Of a stretch of 64,000 bases of DNA, positions 11,686 to 23,110 are shown in pieces (the first letter of the stretch is position 1; every line of letters starts with the position of its first letter). Where the stretch lies: positions 1 through 64,000 of the forward strand of contig OENT01000776.1 of assembly GCA_900239685.1 (NCBI GenBank), read 5' to 3'. Both the position numbers and the translations under genes were made by a program. This DNA comes from Rotaria macrura (lineage: Eukaryota; Rotifera; Eurotatoria; Philodinida; Philodinidae). The notes under the pieces are model-generated. The model searched no databases. It was not told where the DNA came from and was given only the letters and a program-made list of their open reading frames with translations.

Positions 11686-14600
11686 GTTTTTCTCAAACGA
11701 ATGAAATACGTGAAGAATTTTATCATCGGATGTACAATAGACACGACATTGTCTATGAAGGACTTCCAATAGGGATTTTTCTCCATAAAGCAAATTTTAA
11801 TAACTCTGTAAAAAGAGAAACAAATATACTGATAATTTCTTCTTCCACATATACTCTAGCTTGAACCAACTTCGATTACACTGTAGGAATTTCATTGATG
11901 CATTCGATATTTCTAATCCGCTTGAAACTAAGTTTTTCTTTTAATCCAATGAACGATTTGATTTCATTGGTTAAAACAGAACTAGTTGTAATTTTATCGA
12001 ATGCTCATTCGCATTTTATCTATGATCTAATCTATAACAGAAATCATTCATTCAATCTCACATTAACCATAGGCTGTGAATTTACAGGTATGATTTTGAG
12101 TATGTTGATGATCCTATCAATTGCACATGACCATATTAAGTGAATATGGTCATGACAATCCCATTTATTGTATTTTACCAGAGAGTTTCTTTCACATCAT
12201 AATTTAGTTAACAAGCTTTTGAATTGCATAAGACGATATAAGAATTGTTATTTGCGTTTTACCTATTCATATTCTATAATATTATTCTCCAACAAATATC
12301 AAAGACTATTCGATAATAGAGTTTTGAGTTCGTGTAGAGTTCTTGTCTCACTCTAGAAAAACATAAAGAAACTTTCTCTTCGGCCGATTGTTTCATGAGA
12401 TTGAACTTTTTAAAATTGACTGATAGATTTCAATTGTTGATATGAGGCAAGAAAATAAAATAGTTATCACATGTCGCATAAGATATCCTATTGATTTCGT
12501 TAAAAATGAGTATTTGAAACGAAAACGATTTCTCTTGATTTATATTTTAAAATTATTCTTGAAAACTCAGCCATCATTCAAATAATATTTCTATTGCTGT
12601 GCTTTTTATAGAATTATCCTATAAATGACTTTACTTGTCAATAGACTTAACGAAAAAGTCCGACAATATGAAGAAACTGCTTCGGACACAGAAATTATCT
12701 AAATGAATTGTGATTTCAAGACGATAAACTCTGCTTCATCCAGCCTGATTGATTGAAATATTTCGAATACAAATTTTCAGAGAGCTTGCATCACATTCAT
12801 GGGTTCCGAGTAAAACAAAACACCCTTCCTAGAAGTTGAACTTAAACAAGTCCAACTTTATAAATTATGCTTTAATCTCTAAAATATGACAGCATGATCA
12901 ACAGATGGAATGATCGGTTGATATTATCCCTTCGTAAAATGCTTTCTGCACTCATTTTTTTTGTGAAATTGACGCAAAGTGATCTGGTTTTCATTTCTAG
13001 CGATACAAAATGTTCTACTTGAATAAAGACAGAGATAAGTAGAGCAAACTATGAATAGGATATGAACTTATTTGCTTACTATTTAAACCCATAACAGATT
13101 CGACTACTTGATCTATAGATTTAAAATTTACTTGTTCCTTAAAACATTTGACAAAATGAATGACACGATATTTATATCTATCTATACGTATTACAATGAA
13201 CTTATCGGCTCAATAGTTTTCTTTCTGAAGTTCTTGTGATATTTGTTCAGTCTTTTAATAGCACTACAATTGCTCCTATTTTATATAAAGTTTCGTAGTT
13301 ATGATTCACGTTTATGGTTTCCTATCTCGATTGCTTATTTTCTTGGAAAAATATCAATAACATTCGCCTCAAACAAAAGGCTCGCATTTTGCACAACAAT
13401 AATCATAAATTTAGAGTGATAATAATAGGAAAAAAAGAATCTACTATTGTTTAAAGATGATATGACTTTGCAAAAATGATCGAATCTGGAATAAGCTAAA
13501 GAAATATTTAAATCAATTAGAAAATTATGACACTATGCATATAATATATCAGATAGATAATCATAGAAAAGTTTGAGAGGCCAAATTATATTTTACATAA
13601 GACGGTTAATGTTTGGATATAATCTGTAGCATACCGAAAGAATAACTTTTCAAGTCACATCCATAGATATTTTGTAGAAAATCGTCGAAGTAAAATAGTG
13701 CTAGTTGTTTGAGAACAATTCTATTACGTACTATGACGTTATCTGTAGCAGTCTTTTCATCACACGTAAATTTTGAAACGTACATATCTAATCACGCATA
13801 GTTTTTCGTGTTAAAATAATGCAAGACTAAATAACAAAATATCTGATAGTAAAATGTTTGTATTGAAAATCATCCATGAACAGCTATACTAGGTTTCACC
13901 AGAGTGCCGATACATATGGCGTGATCTACTTATCGCTATAGTCTTGGTAAAATTTAATGAGCCCATGACAATCTTGTTCTACGAATACAAGTGCTATTAT
14001 TGAGCGACTGAGCCATCACATTGCGATATCAAAAGACCAAGACTGAAGTTTCGAAAATTTGTAATATTTGTAATCAGTTTAATGGAATGTTCTTTGTGTA
14101 AAAAGTAAAAGCGTCTTTTTCAAAGAATGGTTTACTATATTCAGTCGAATGAAATCGAATTTAGAAGTCAAAATTCAATTTCTTTTCACTTTAATCAATC
14201 CACAACTGATTTCACAGTATTTTATTTTAGAAATTATTCTCTTTTTAAATAAATATTTTTCAATATAATAACCCAGAGTGTGATAGATCTATGAAAGATA
14301 AATCCAGCGTTGTATTAACCATTCGTTAAGTCGGGGAGTTCAAACAGTTGAGTCACAAAATAAAAATTTGAGAAACAATGCATTTGACGAGGATTCAGAA
14401 AAAAAGCGATCAGCTTTTAAACAATCTACTCGTTTGCTTATGGCTTGACTTCTTTCTTATGAGTCAGTTCTTCTAAAAGCATTCTAATCTTTTTGATGAG
14501 GTAATTACTGTCCTTTTGCATTGAAGGTATACATTTTTTTACAAAGTTATTTATTCTTTCAACAACAACAATTCTTTTTCAAAAATTTGTTGTACATAGT

Positions 14601-15433
14601 TAGCAACATCTACGAAAAAGAACTCGAGCACTTGTACATGAGAAAACGAAAAAAGCACAACAATTATCTCATTGAAAGTGTTTTAATTTATCTAGTCTCA
14701 CCAAAAGACCTTCACACCCACTAAAAGCTTTGATTTTGTGCCTCTTCGTTTCGAAATAACTTGAAAGCAGTGTTTTTTTCTCAAAAAAAAAGAAAGAAAT
14801 TTCAAGGTATTGTCTAGTTATAGTCACCGCTATTATTTAACCCATCGGCCTACATGTCTATCTACAACTACCGATATCAACACAGCTGCTGGTAAAACCT
14901 ATTACGAACCATAACCATATCATTAAAATAAGTAATATGTTTGATTATTCTAATCTCTTGTTTCTGTGGTGTAAAAGTTCTAGCTTCATGATGGATGAAA
15001 GTTCCAAGAACGAATCCGAAAATATCAGGTCAGGTTTATTAATTTGGACAATCGAGAAAGAATAGTCATACAAAAATTGGAAGTTTAAAATGTGCATTCA
15101 ATGTTATGCATGTCAGTTATTATTATTAGCCAGTAGATGAACTTTGAATTTCTGAATTTTTCGTGAGATATTTACATAAGATTGCTCTTTCTTTTTTGAA
15201 TCATTGTTATCAGATAACAAAATAGGTATCGCATATATATTAGAGAAAATATTTTTGTTCTTGTTAGAAATTGGAATAAAAAGCACAGGCATAAGTGTTT
15301 TTTTGTAATCAAAATTAGTACAGATATTCATACAAAATTCAAGTTTTTCACGTGTGCCAAAAATGAACAGAACAATATGTATACAATATCTTTTATACGG
15401 GATTTTTATTTATAGAATATCTATTAGTTCACA
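11686..15433. other. Intergenic, 3.7 kb without gene
   Basis: No coding signal was recognised. A perfect 12-bp stem with a 5-base loop lies at 12126-12154 and may be incidental or a 3'-end hairpin. The rest is AT-rich with only scattered short frames. Confidence 0.4.
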
Positions 15434-15697
15434 ATGCAGCGATGCTTCATGCTTACACTGATCATATTCGTAATCATGCAAAATATAACTTCATATAGTT
15501 CTGATCGTTGTACGTGCCTCTGTTGCCGTGGTACTGATTGTTCACCCGTGAAACAAATTCCGTTCAGTATTGAATCATGTGATATCGATGGTAAATGCGA
15601 TGCTGCTTGTTGTCAACGTTATCCAAAAGTTTGTTTTCCATTACCTGGACCGGGTGTTGTTGATTCAGTGTGCCAAAATATGACAATTCATAATTGA
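15434..15697 (+). CDS. Small secreted cysteine-rich protein
   Basis: A single-exon frame of 87 codons begins with ATG and a typical signal peptide: a basic residue, a Leu/Ile/Phe-rich core to about residue 16, then Asn-Ile-Thr-Ser-Tyr before probable cleavage near residues 20-22. The mature part of about 65 residues has eleven cysteines, including two Cys-Cys pairs and a Cys-x-Cys, so it should be heavily disulfide-bonded outside the cell. An AATAAA-like signal follows at about 15735. No known family is recognised; protease inhibitor, antimicrobial or structural roles are all possible, and I do not assign one. Confidence 0.65.
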   Translation: MQRCFMLTLIIFVIMQNITSYSSDRCTCLCCRGTDCSPVKQIPFSIESCDIDGKCDAACCQRYPKVCFPLPGPGVVDSVCQNMTIHN

Positions 15698-18145
15698 TAA
15701 ATTAAAATAGCTATCGTTTACATTACTTTGGAAAATAAAAGTCTATTTTTTCGTATTCTATTGAGAACTCTCATAATTTATCTAACATAAATTGATGCCA
15801 TGGTTTACTAATACATGGAATAAGTCTACAGATTTTCAATTCAATCCATGTAACAAACTTGAGGATTACCAACTGTACATTTATCATTTGTCGAGATCAA
15901 CATTGTGGACGAAACTCTATTTTCTTCCGAGAAAATTTGACCAAACCGAAAGTTTTACTCGAGTGACTCAATCACTGAGTTTCCTCTGATTTCACATTTA
16001 TTTCTTCTGTGTAACTAATTGTGACTATGGCTATCAATAGAGCAAACAATCCGCATATCTACCTTGTGTCTAAAACTATAATATAAACCATAGAGCATTT
16101 GTGGATACTATGTATCTGTTTTTCAAAGTATTGTTCACAGTTCCGAAATCTATCTAGTTATGACAATTGAAGACATGTATCAAACATAGTTAACAGTTTG
16201 AATAATTTCCCCTCTCCTATTGGTGTTTGTTTTCCTCGACAACTGAACTTGAAAACTAAATTTTGATTCGTAGTTATACTGAATTCGAATTATTTCTACT
16301 ATGGCCTAAAAGAAGTCATATCTAAAAAGAAGAATTGAATAAATCAGTTAACTTGAACCATTTAAAAGATCTTTTTACTATTACTATCGTCAGTAAATTT
16401 TTTATTTTTATTTTGAATATGCACTCAAATTTTACATGATGATACAGATTACTGACAACTGTTGTTCTACATAATGTCTACAGAATATTGATCAGATGTA
16501 TTGCATACCGAACTGTAATGAGCGAATTGAATAAAAGTTATTTTCATTACTTGTGTTTATAAATATGAAGACTTTGCGTATATAACGCCTATCCTATTTT
16601 CCATATTCTGTTATCGTTAAATGATACTATATAAAAGGTTGTATGCACCGACATATGTCAAAAATTGACGAAAAAATCAGTTGAAAGCTTGTCTATTGTA
16701 TAATAAATTCGCTGTCAAAAAACTTTATATTTTATTTTTACACTTGAGCCGTATTCAATGTAAGCAGTTTGTTTGTTGAACGGGTAAAATAATAACTTTG
16801 ACTTAAAACTCTTAGTCATTATTAGTAATGTTCGTAAATCGAATGAAAAAGTTTCTGAATGTGTAGAATATATTTTCTTTTCATTGTCTTGTAACCAACT
16901 AAATGAAATAAAATTCAGATGAATTCCATATTTTTGAGGTTTATCGTGTAGTGAAGGTTTTAAAAAAATGAAACACATAGTCAGTAAAGTCTATGTGGTC
17001 ATTAGAGCTTCTTTCAACCCGAAACAGATTCATCTGAAACAGATTTTGTCGTGCTATAGTCATGAATAGAATCCAGTCAATGTGTGAACCTAGTCCAGTA
17101 AAATTTGATTGTATACCATCCTAATTTTTTCAATCATCTTGTGAAAATCCTGACAGAATAATATGTCCACTTATTTGTGGTATCGATACCTGTCTGTGTG
17201 AGCAAATTTATCTATACGAGATGATAAGAATAATTTTGATTGTATCGAACAAGCATAGCGCAGTCTAAATGAAATAAGTTTTAAATGTTCACTTCTTGAG
17301 CCATGTATGTCGTCACTAGAAGCATTATAATGTTCACTAGGTCGGGTGTGTGTACCATTGATTCTCTTAAGTTCATGCACCTAGAATGCAACATTTTACC
17401 AATTGAGTCGTATTTTTTTGTCAATTAGATATATTGTAGTTTTTTTTTGTTTTAATATGAATTGTGTTGGACGTTTTAGGAGAGCTCGACTCCTTTATTG
17501 ATTATCGTTAGCTACTATGCTTATAGATACTCAAATATAGCTCAATTGGAAAATACTTTCATCATTGTTAGATTCTACGTACAAGTTAGATTAATACCTT
17601 AGATGGGAAAATTCATTTAAATTATGAAAAGTCTATATCGACTAGTAAAAGTTCTAACTAGAGTGTATCGTTTCGTCAGTTACTCACGTTCGATTGTACC
17701 ATAAAATTTGCATCAGTGTTCTTTAACAGTTCGAAAGAAATATTCAAATCCATAAATAGTACATTGATATTGATGTAGCCTACTTATTAGAATCTAATTT
17801 AAACTAAAAAATTTGCTCCATGACATTCCAATACTTTTGAGATGTCCTGGCGAAGAAGTCCACATTGCACTAATCTTTGTACATTCACAGCATTTCTAGA
17901 TTCCAAAAACCTGATAACTACAAGATCTATACTTTATGATGTCTGTGTGGATGATAGTGACATCTCATGTTACGAGCGAGTCTTCCAGTTTTCTTTCTGA
18001 TCAATTGTCCTCCAATGGTGTAATAGCAACCTGATTCTTCACATCTTTTTTTCTGTATATTCATCTAGTAGCAATAATAGAAAAAATTTAAAAAAAACTC
18101 ACCCTTGCTACCATAGTTTCTTTCACATATTTCAGATTGCAGACG
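15698..18145. other. Intergenic, 2.4 kb without gene
   Basis: AT-rich, no recognised coding or RNA content. An acceptor-like tract ends at 18135, just before the CHORD gene start, which hints at a 5' UTR intron. Confidence 0.35.
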
Positions 18146-20187
18146 ATGTCTCATTTTTGTTACAATCGTGGTTGCCAAAAAAGATATACGCCAACGGGTG
18201 ATACATCTAAGGACGATATTGCATGTCAATATCATCCTGGTCTACCTTATTTTCATGATGCTTATAAAATTTGGTCGTGTTGTCAAAAGAAATCTCATGA
18301 TTTTAGTGCATTTCTATCCATGCCAGGTTGTACAAATGGTCCACATCAACCAAATAAGCCTGAAGAACCGGTTGTTTCTCGTCCAACTGAACAAGAACAA
18401 GTAGCTGCACCTAAGCAAATTATTCGTGAAGAAATTCCTAAGCCTCAAGTACCTATTGTTGAACGGCCACCGATGGATGCTCCATTAACGACAATGAACT
18501 TAAAAGTAGCACCAAGTTTACGAACAGCACTAGAAAAATTAGTTAATGCAATCACAGTAGACACGAATGTAAAAGAACAAAACAATACTGAAATTAAACC
18601 GGGTACTCCATGTAAACATGCAACATGTGGAGTTCAATATACAACACCAGATCAAGAGCAAGCAATACCATGTAAATTTCATCCAGGTGTACCAATATTT
18701 CACGAAGGTAAGATTGATCTGAAAACGAACGAATAACGGGTGATCGGAAAGTTTTCGCACAAAATGTTTGCTCGTTTTTGGTAAACTCGAACATATTTCA
18801 GACGAGTCGAAGCCTTTGGATTAGAAGCAGAATTTTGTGCTCTTTCAGAATATGAGCTTAGAAATGATGTGTCAGTTTTTGTTGGAGAGAAGTGAAGGAA
18901 TCTTTGAAAGACCTGAAAAATTCGTTTGGACGGAAAAGTTTTTCGCAGTTTTTTAGATTTTAACTATTGTAATTCGAAACTAAAGGTTGGAACCTTTATG
19001 ACTCTATCAGTTAGTAGAGAAAAATTTGCCTTAAAGAATGTACTATTGCAGTTTTGTTTGGTTGTTAGGCAAGATATCTGAATTTTCGTTTTTCCTATAT
19101 CCTCATTTTTGAGAAATTGACTTTTTGACCACAACGTGTTTTCCACAAAAAGGAGTTCCTAACAAAAAACATAACTTCACTTGTGTAAAAGTTACAACTT
19201 AATTCAATATCGCATTTTGTAGATAGGTGTCCGCTCTATAAAACTATCGTATCCGATAACGTTTAGCATCTTCAAAAAAGGTAAATATGCGTTAGAAAAA
19301 AGTTCTTCATGCATCGTCCAAATTAATTTTTAAGGCTTTTCAAAGATTTCTTCATTGCTCTTGAACAAAAAATAGATACAAAATTCCTAAACCCATATTC
19401 AGAAACAGGACAAAATTCTGGTTCTAACTTATACATTTGATTCGTTTGAAATACTTTTAAGTAGGCCAAAATGAATAAACATTGTGCCCAGAAACTTCGG
19501 CTCACATGTTCCGTCCAAACGAATTTTTCAGGTCTTTCAAAGATTCCTTCACTTCTCTCCAACAAAAACTGACACATCATTTCTAAGCTCATATTCTGAA
19601 AGAGCACAAAATTCTGCTTCTAATCCATAGGTTTCGACTCGTCTGAAATATGTTCGAGTTTACCAAAAACGAGCAAACATTTTGTGCGAAAACTTTCCGA
19701 TCACCCGTTATATATTGTATGAAAACAAAAACAATTATAATATCTAGGTTTAAAATTTTGGTCATGTTGTCAAAAGAAAACAACGGATTTCGACGCATTT
19801 ACCTCTCAACCTGGCTGTACTGAAGGTGAACATTTATGGCATATTGACAATGAATCATCGAAAAATGAAGATGATCCACTAGTTCTTAAAACAGCATGTC
19901 GTTATGATTTTCATCAACAAGGTTCATCTGTTGTTCTCAGTATATATGCTAAAATGCCACGTCCAGATCAAACATTCATTGAACTCAATGCTGGCCGATT
20001 AAAAGTAGATGCACGATTCGGTACAGATATGGAAACGAAACGCTTTTCGAACGAATGGGAACTGTTTGGATTGGTTGATGTTGATAGATCAACAGTCGAA
20101 TTATTACAGAGTAAAATAGAAATCATTTTGAAAAAAGCTGAACCACTTAGTTGGTCACGATTAGATCGACCACTGCAGCTTAACTAG
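18146..20187 (+). CDS. CHORDC1: CHORD-containing protein (CHORDC1/morgana-like HSP90 co-chaperone)
   Basis: Two exons, 18146-18707 and 19748-20187, join as Gly (G|GT) and give 333 residues, essentially the length of animal CHORDC1 (about 332). The first CHORD zinc domain starts at once (Cys-Tyr-Asn-Arg-Gly-Cys) and ends in the Trp-Ser-Cys-Cys plus Pro-Gly-Cys pattern. A Pro/Glu-rich linker follows. The second CHORD domain is split by the intron exactly before Leu-Lys-Phe-Trp-Ser-Cys-Cys. The C-terminal CS domain ends with the conserved Lys-Ala-Glu-Pro and Trp motif. Family knowledge: these proteins bind HSP90 and act in stress response and centrosome control. The ATG at 18146 was chosen because the open frame upstream has only TTG. 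The intron (1040 bp) is enlarged by a 973-bp transposon. Confidence 0.92.
18736..19708. mobile_element. Non-autonomous TA-flanked inverted-repeat element inside the CHORD intron
   Basis: Terminal inverted repeats of about 199 bp (18736-18934 and 19510-19708) start ACGGGTGATCGGAAAG and are flanked by TA on both sides (18734-18735 and 19709-19710). That is the insertion mark of Tc1/mariner-type elements. The arms differ at only a few positions. Inside the right arm, 19315-19508 is a diverged tandem copy of the terminal unit, and the left arm is followed by the beginning of another copy. There is no transposase frame, so movement would need an enzyme supplied elsewhere. Splicing removes it with the host intron. 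Confidence 0.88.
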
Positions 20188-22019
20188 AATTTTAACAATC
20201 TGATGTGATATGTTGTTGTTTTTCCAACTGAAAAAAAAACCCTTATAGAGAATAAAACAACTATAGGAATTTTTAATCAAGAAAGAATAAAAAATTTCGA
20301 CTTCTTTTACTATTAATAGTTATTGATTATTATTATCTATAATGGAACTAGATCCATATATTTACTATTCGAAGAAATTCTTTTTCTTACCATTAGTGAA
20401 TAGAAAAATGGAAGTTTCATACTATACTTGAGTGTTTGTATTTGTGAATGTAAACATTATTTTTAGTCTCAATTTACTATCAATATTACTCGATTATCCT
20501 GATTGAATTATGTTCTTGAAAGAATATGCATTATCAACTTACATTAGAGTATCGGTCGTGATTTAATTGATCACAAAAATGACGACACGAGTTTCTATAG
20601 GATTGATGAAAATTATTTCAACCATGACAAAAACAGGTTGTAGTTTAAAATTAGAAATTGAATTTTTCATAATTATACTATCAATTATTTTATCGATCCA
20701 TTTGAACGATTTAGAATTATTGATTGGCACAAGAACAAAACTATACTAATAATTTTACTCTTACTTAAATTTTTATTGTTGATTTCATAAACAACATGTT
20801 AATTTTCGTCGAATACTAAAATTGTTGCTTACAGAGAACGATACATAAAAGAATGCTTCTTGTTTAAAAAAAACAACTGATAAATCGATGCATGTTCTAT
20901 GACATTGAATCTATAAATAATCATAGACTAGAAAATGTATTTGTAACTAATGCATTAGCAAACTATTATTGCCTTTTAATAGTTGTATTTTTATTTTGTT
21001 TCAATCACAAACCATAGAATGGAATCGTCATCTTTTCTACGTTGGACACATTTTCACATCGCGAACTATCAGCACCTATAAACTATCCGATCATGTATCT
21101 TGAGATGTTTCTTATTCAATCAATTATCAAGAGAATTTCGTTCACAAAAGTAATTATTATTCCGATTTGAGTTCGATATTGACAAGTATTGAAAGAAAAA
21201 TAAAACGACATATATGAATGTCGTGATCATTAGTATTAATCTAAATTGATTGATATAAAAACTCATCGTTTGTTCAATCAAATCTACATAATCAAACAGC
21301 GAATGTTATTTCTTCATTTTCAAATTAAAACAGCATGCAGAACCTTTCCTATTGAAATCCATCTACATCTTAGATCTTGCATAAGATTACAAAGCATAAT
21401 TTCGTATAATTCAATACTACAGCGAACAATCTCGACGGAGAGAGACGTTGACAACATTACAATTAGACACATGACAAATTATTTAACATTAATGTTCTAA
21501 TCTTTATTTCATGATGAAATAGAAACACAGAGAGTTTAATAGAGACCATAATTATTCTTAGTGAGGATATTAATTGATTTAAGCTTATTGTTATTGTCAA
21601 TTCACTCGTCTGTTCTATCTACTAATCGACATGCAATGTTTGTGTGCATTATTTTTCTGGAATCTAAGTATTCTAAATGGTTTTTACAAGCAATCAAAAA
21701 CTGAAAAGAAAGCTCTTACTATCGTTCCTTTCTTATAGAATAAATTATATATGACTTGTGTAGTCTTTCGTGCAGAAAAGTCATTTTTCTTTATCAATTT
21801 CCTGTATGAAATAGCTGAGCTCTCGAATACTATTGAAATATTATAATAAAGATAGACCGAGGTATAATTTTGTGAGAGTTTCTCGAACAATAATATATAT
21901 AATTTCTAAAATCTTCTCATGTTATAATCGTTCTTCTTAAATATAAATGCTGAATCGTATTAGTAATTGCATTCTTCTATATTTATTTAGATTCACTACG
22001 TTAATTTAACATTTCGATC
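20188..22019. other. Intergenic, 1.8 kb without gene
   Basis: AT-rich region between the CHORD and methyltransferase genes; a frame at 21246-21500 has no recognisable domain and was not called. Confidence 0.35.
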
Positions 22020-23110
22020 ATGATTGGTATGAAACCATATAAATTATCCGTATTGATTTATTGTCTTTTTTCTTTTAAGATATTCAACGTCTATGTTCAA
22101 ATTTATTTTCTTGTTGTGGACGACCAAAACAGAATGTTCAACGTTTGTCAGACGATCCAAGACAAGCTTTTATTCGTTCTGGAATCGATGCATTGAATGT
22201 AAAAAATTCAACACTATTCATTATTGCAGATTTTGGTTCATCTTATGGACAAAATTCGATGCAAACTATGAAAATGATCATTGAATATCTTGAAAAAACT
22301 AATAAACTTCATGGATCTCCATTAATTATTCACAATGATCTTCCGACCAATGATTGGACAAGACTTTTTCAATTGCTTGCTAATAATAATTTATATCATG
22401 GCTTTGCAAATGGTTGTTCGTTTTATGAACAATGTTTTCCATCGAATTGTCTTTCGATAGGTTATTCATCAGCTTCACTTCATATTCTATCGAAAAAACC
22501 TTGCAATGTTAACAATCATTGCTATTTTCATTTTGCAACAGAAAATGAACGTGAAATATTTAGAAATCAATCAAAATTCGATTTTAATTTATTTATTAAA
22601 TATCGTTCACAAGAATTACAATCCGGTGGTATACTTCTTCTTAGTATACCGTGTATTGATGAAAATCGTGATATGGGCTTTAATTTTTATTTCGATTTAG
22701 TTTATAAATGTGCACAATCATTATCGATTCTTACATCACAAGAATTACTCGAATTTACAATTCCATTTTATTTACGTTCATTATCTGAATGTATCGATTT
22801 AGAATTATTTAATAGATATTCATTTAAATTAATTAAAGTTGAATTAGTTTGTTTAAAATCATTGATATTTTATCAATATAATAATGGACAAATTGAACTT
22901 GATTGTTTTGTTAAGTCACTGGTCATGTTAATGAAATCAGGCGTTGATTTAGCATTTAAACAAGCATTAAAAATAAATCAACGATCCAATCAAGACATTG
23001 AACATATATCCATACAGTTTTGGTCTTTATTTGAAGAAAAAGTAAAACAAGAATTGTATCTGAACGATATGAATACGTATGCAGTTTACTTAATTTTAAA
23101 GAAAAAATGA
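22020..23110 (+). CDS. SABATH-type (Methyltransf_7) S-adenosylmethionine-dependent carboxyl methyltransferase
   Basis: The main exon, 22080-23110, encodes the SABATH fold. It shows the SAM-binding Ile-Ala-Asp-Phe-Gly-Ser-Ser-Tyr-Gly-x-Asn-Ser, then the family marker Asn-Asp-Leu-Pro-Thr-Asn-Asp-Trp. Next come the Ser-Phe-Tyr plus Phe-Pro block, the Ser-Ala-Ser-Leu-His segment and the Gly-Gly-x-Leu-Leu-Leu strand. Its frame has no ATG near the 5' end. A 7-bp first exon (22020-22026, ATG-ATT-G) and a 53-bp GT-AG intron complete a 345-residue product, but this micro-exon is inferred. SABATH enzymes methylate small carboxylic acids or N-methyl acceptors, mainly known from plants. The usual N-terminal Gly-rich Ser-Tyr motif is absent and replaced by a Cys-rich leader with a Cys-Cys-Gly. 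The substrate cannot be read from the sequence. Confidence 0.8.

Noticed and set aside
19323..19798. Minus-strand frames inside the transposon
   Set aside because: They lie in the terminal repeat units, show no transposase motif, and the repeat units are in different frames.
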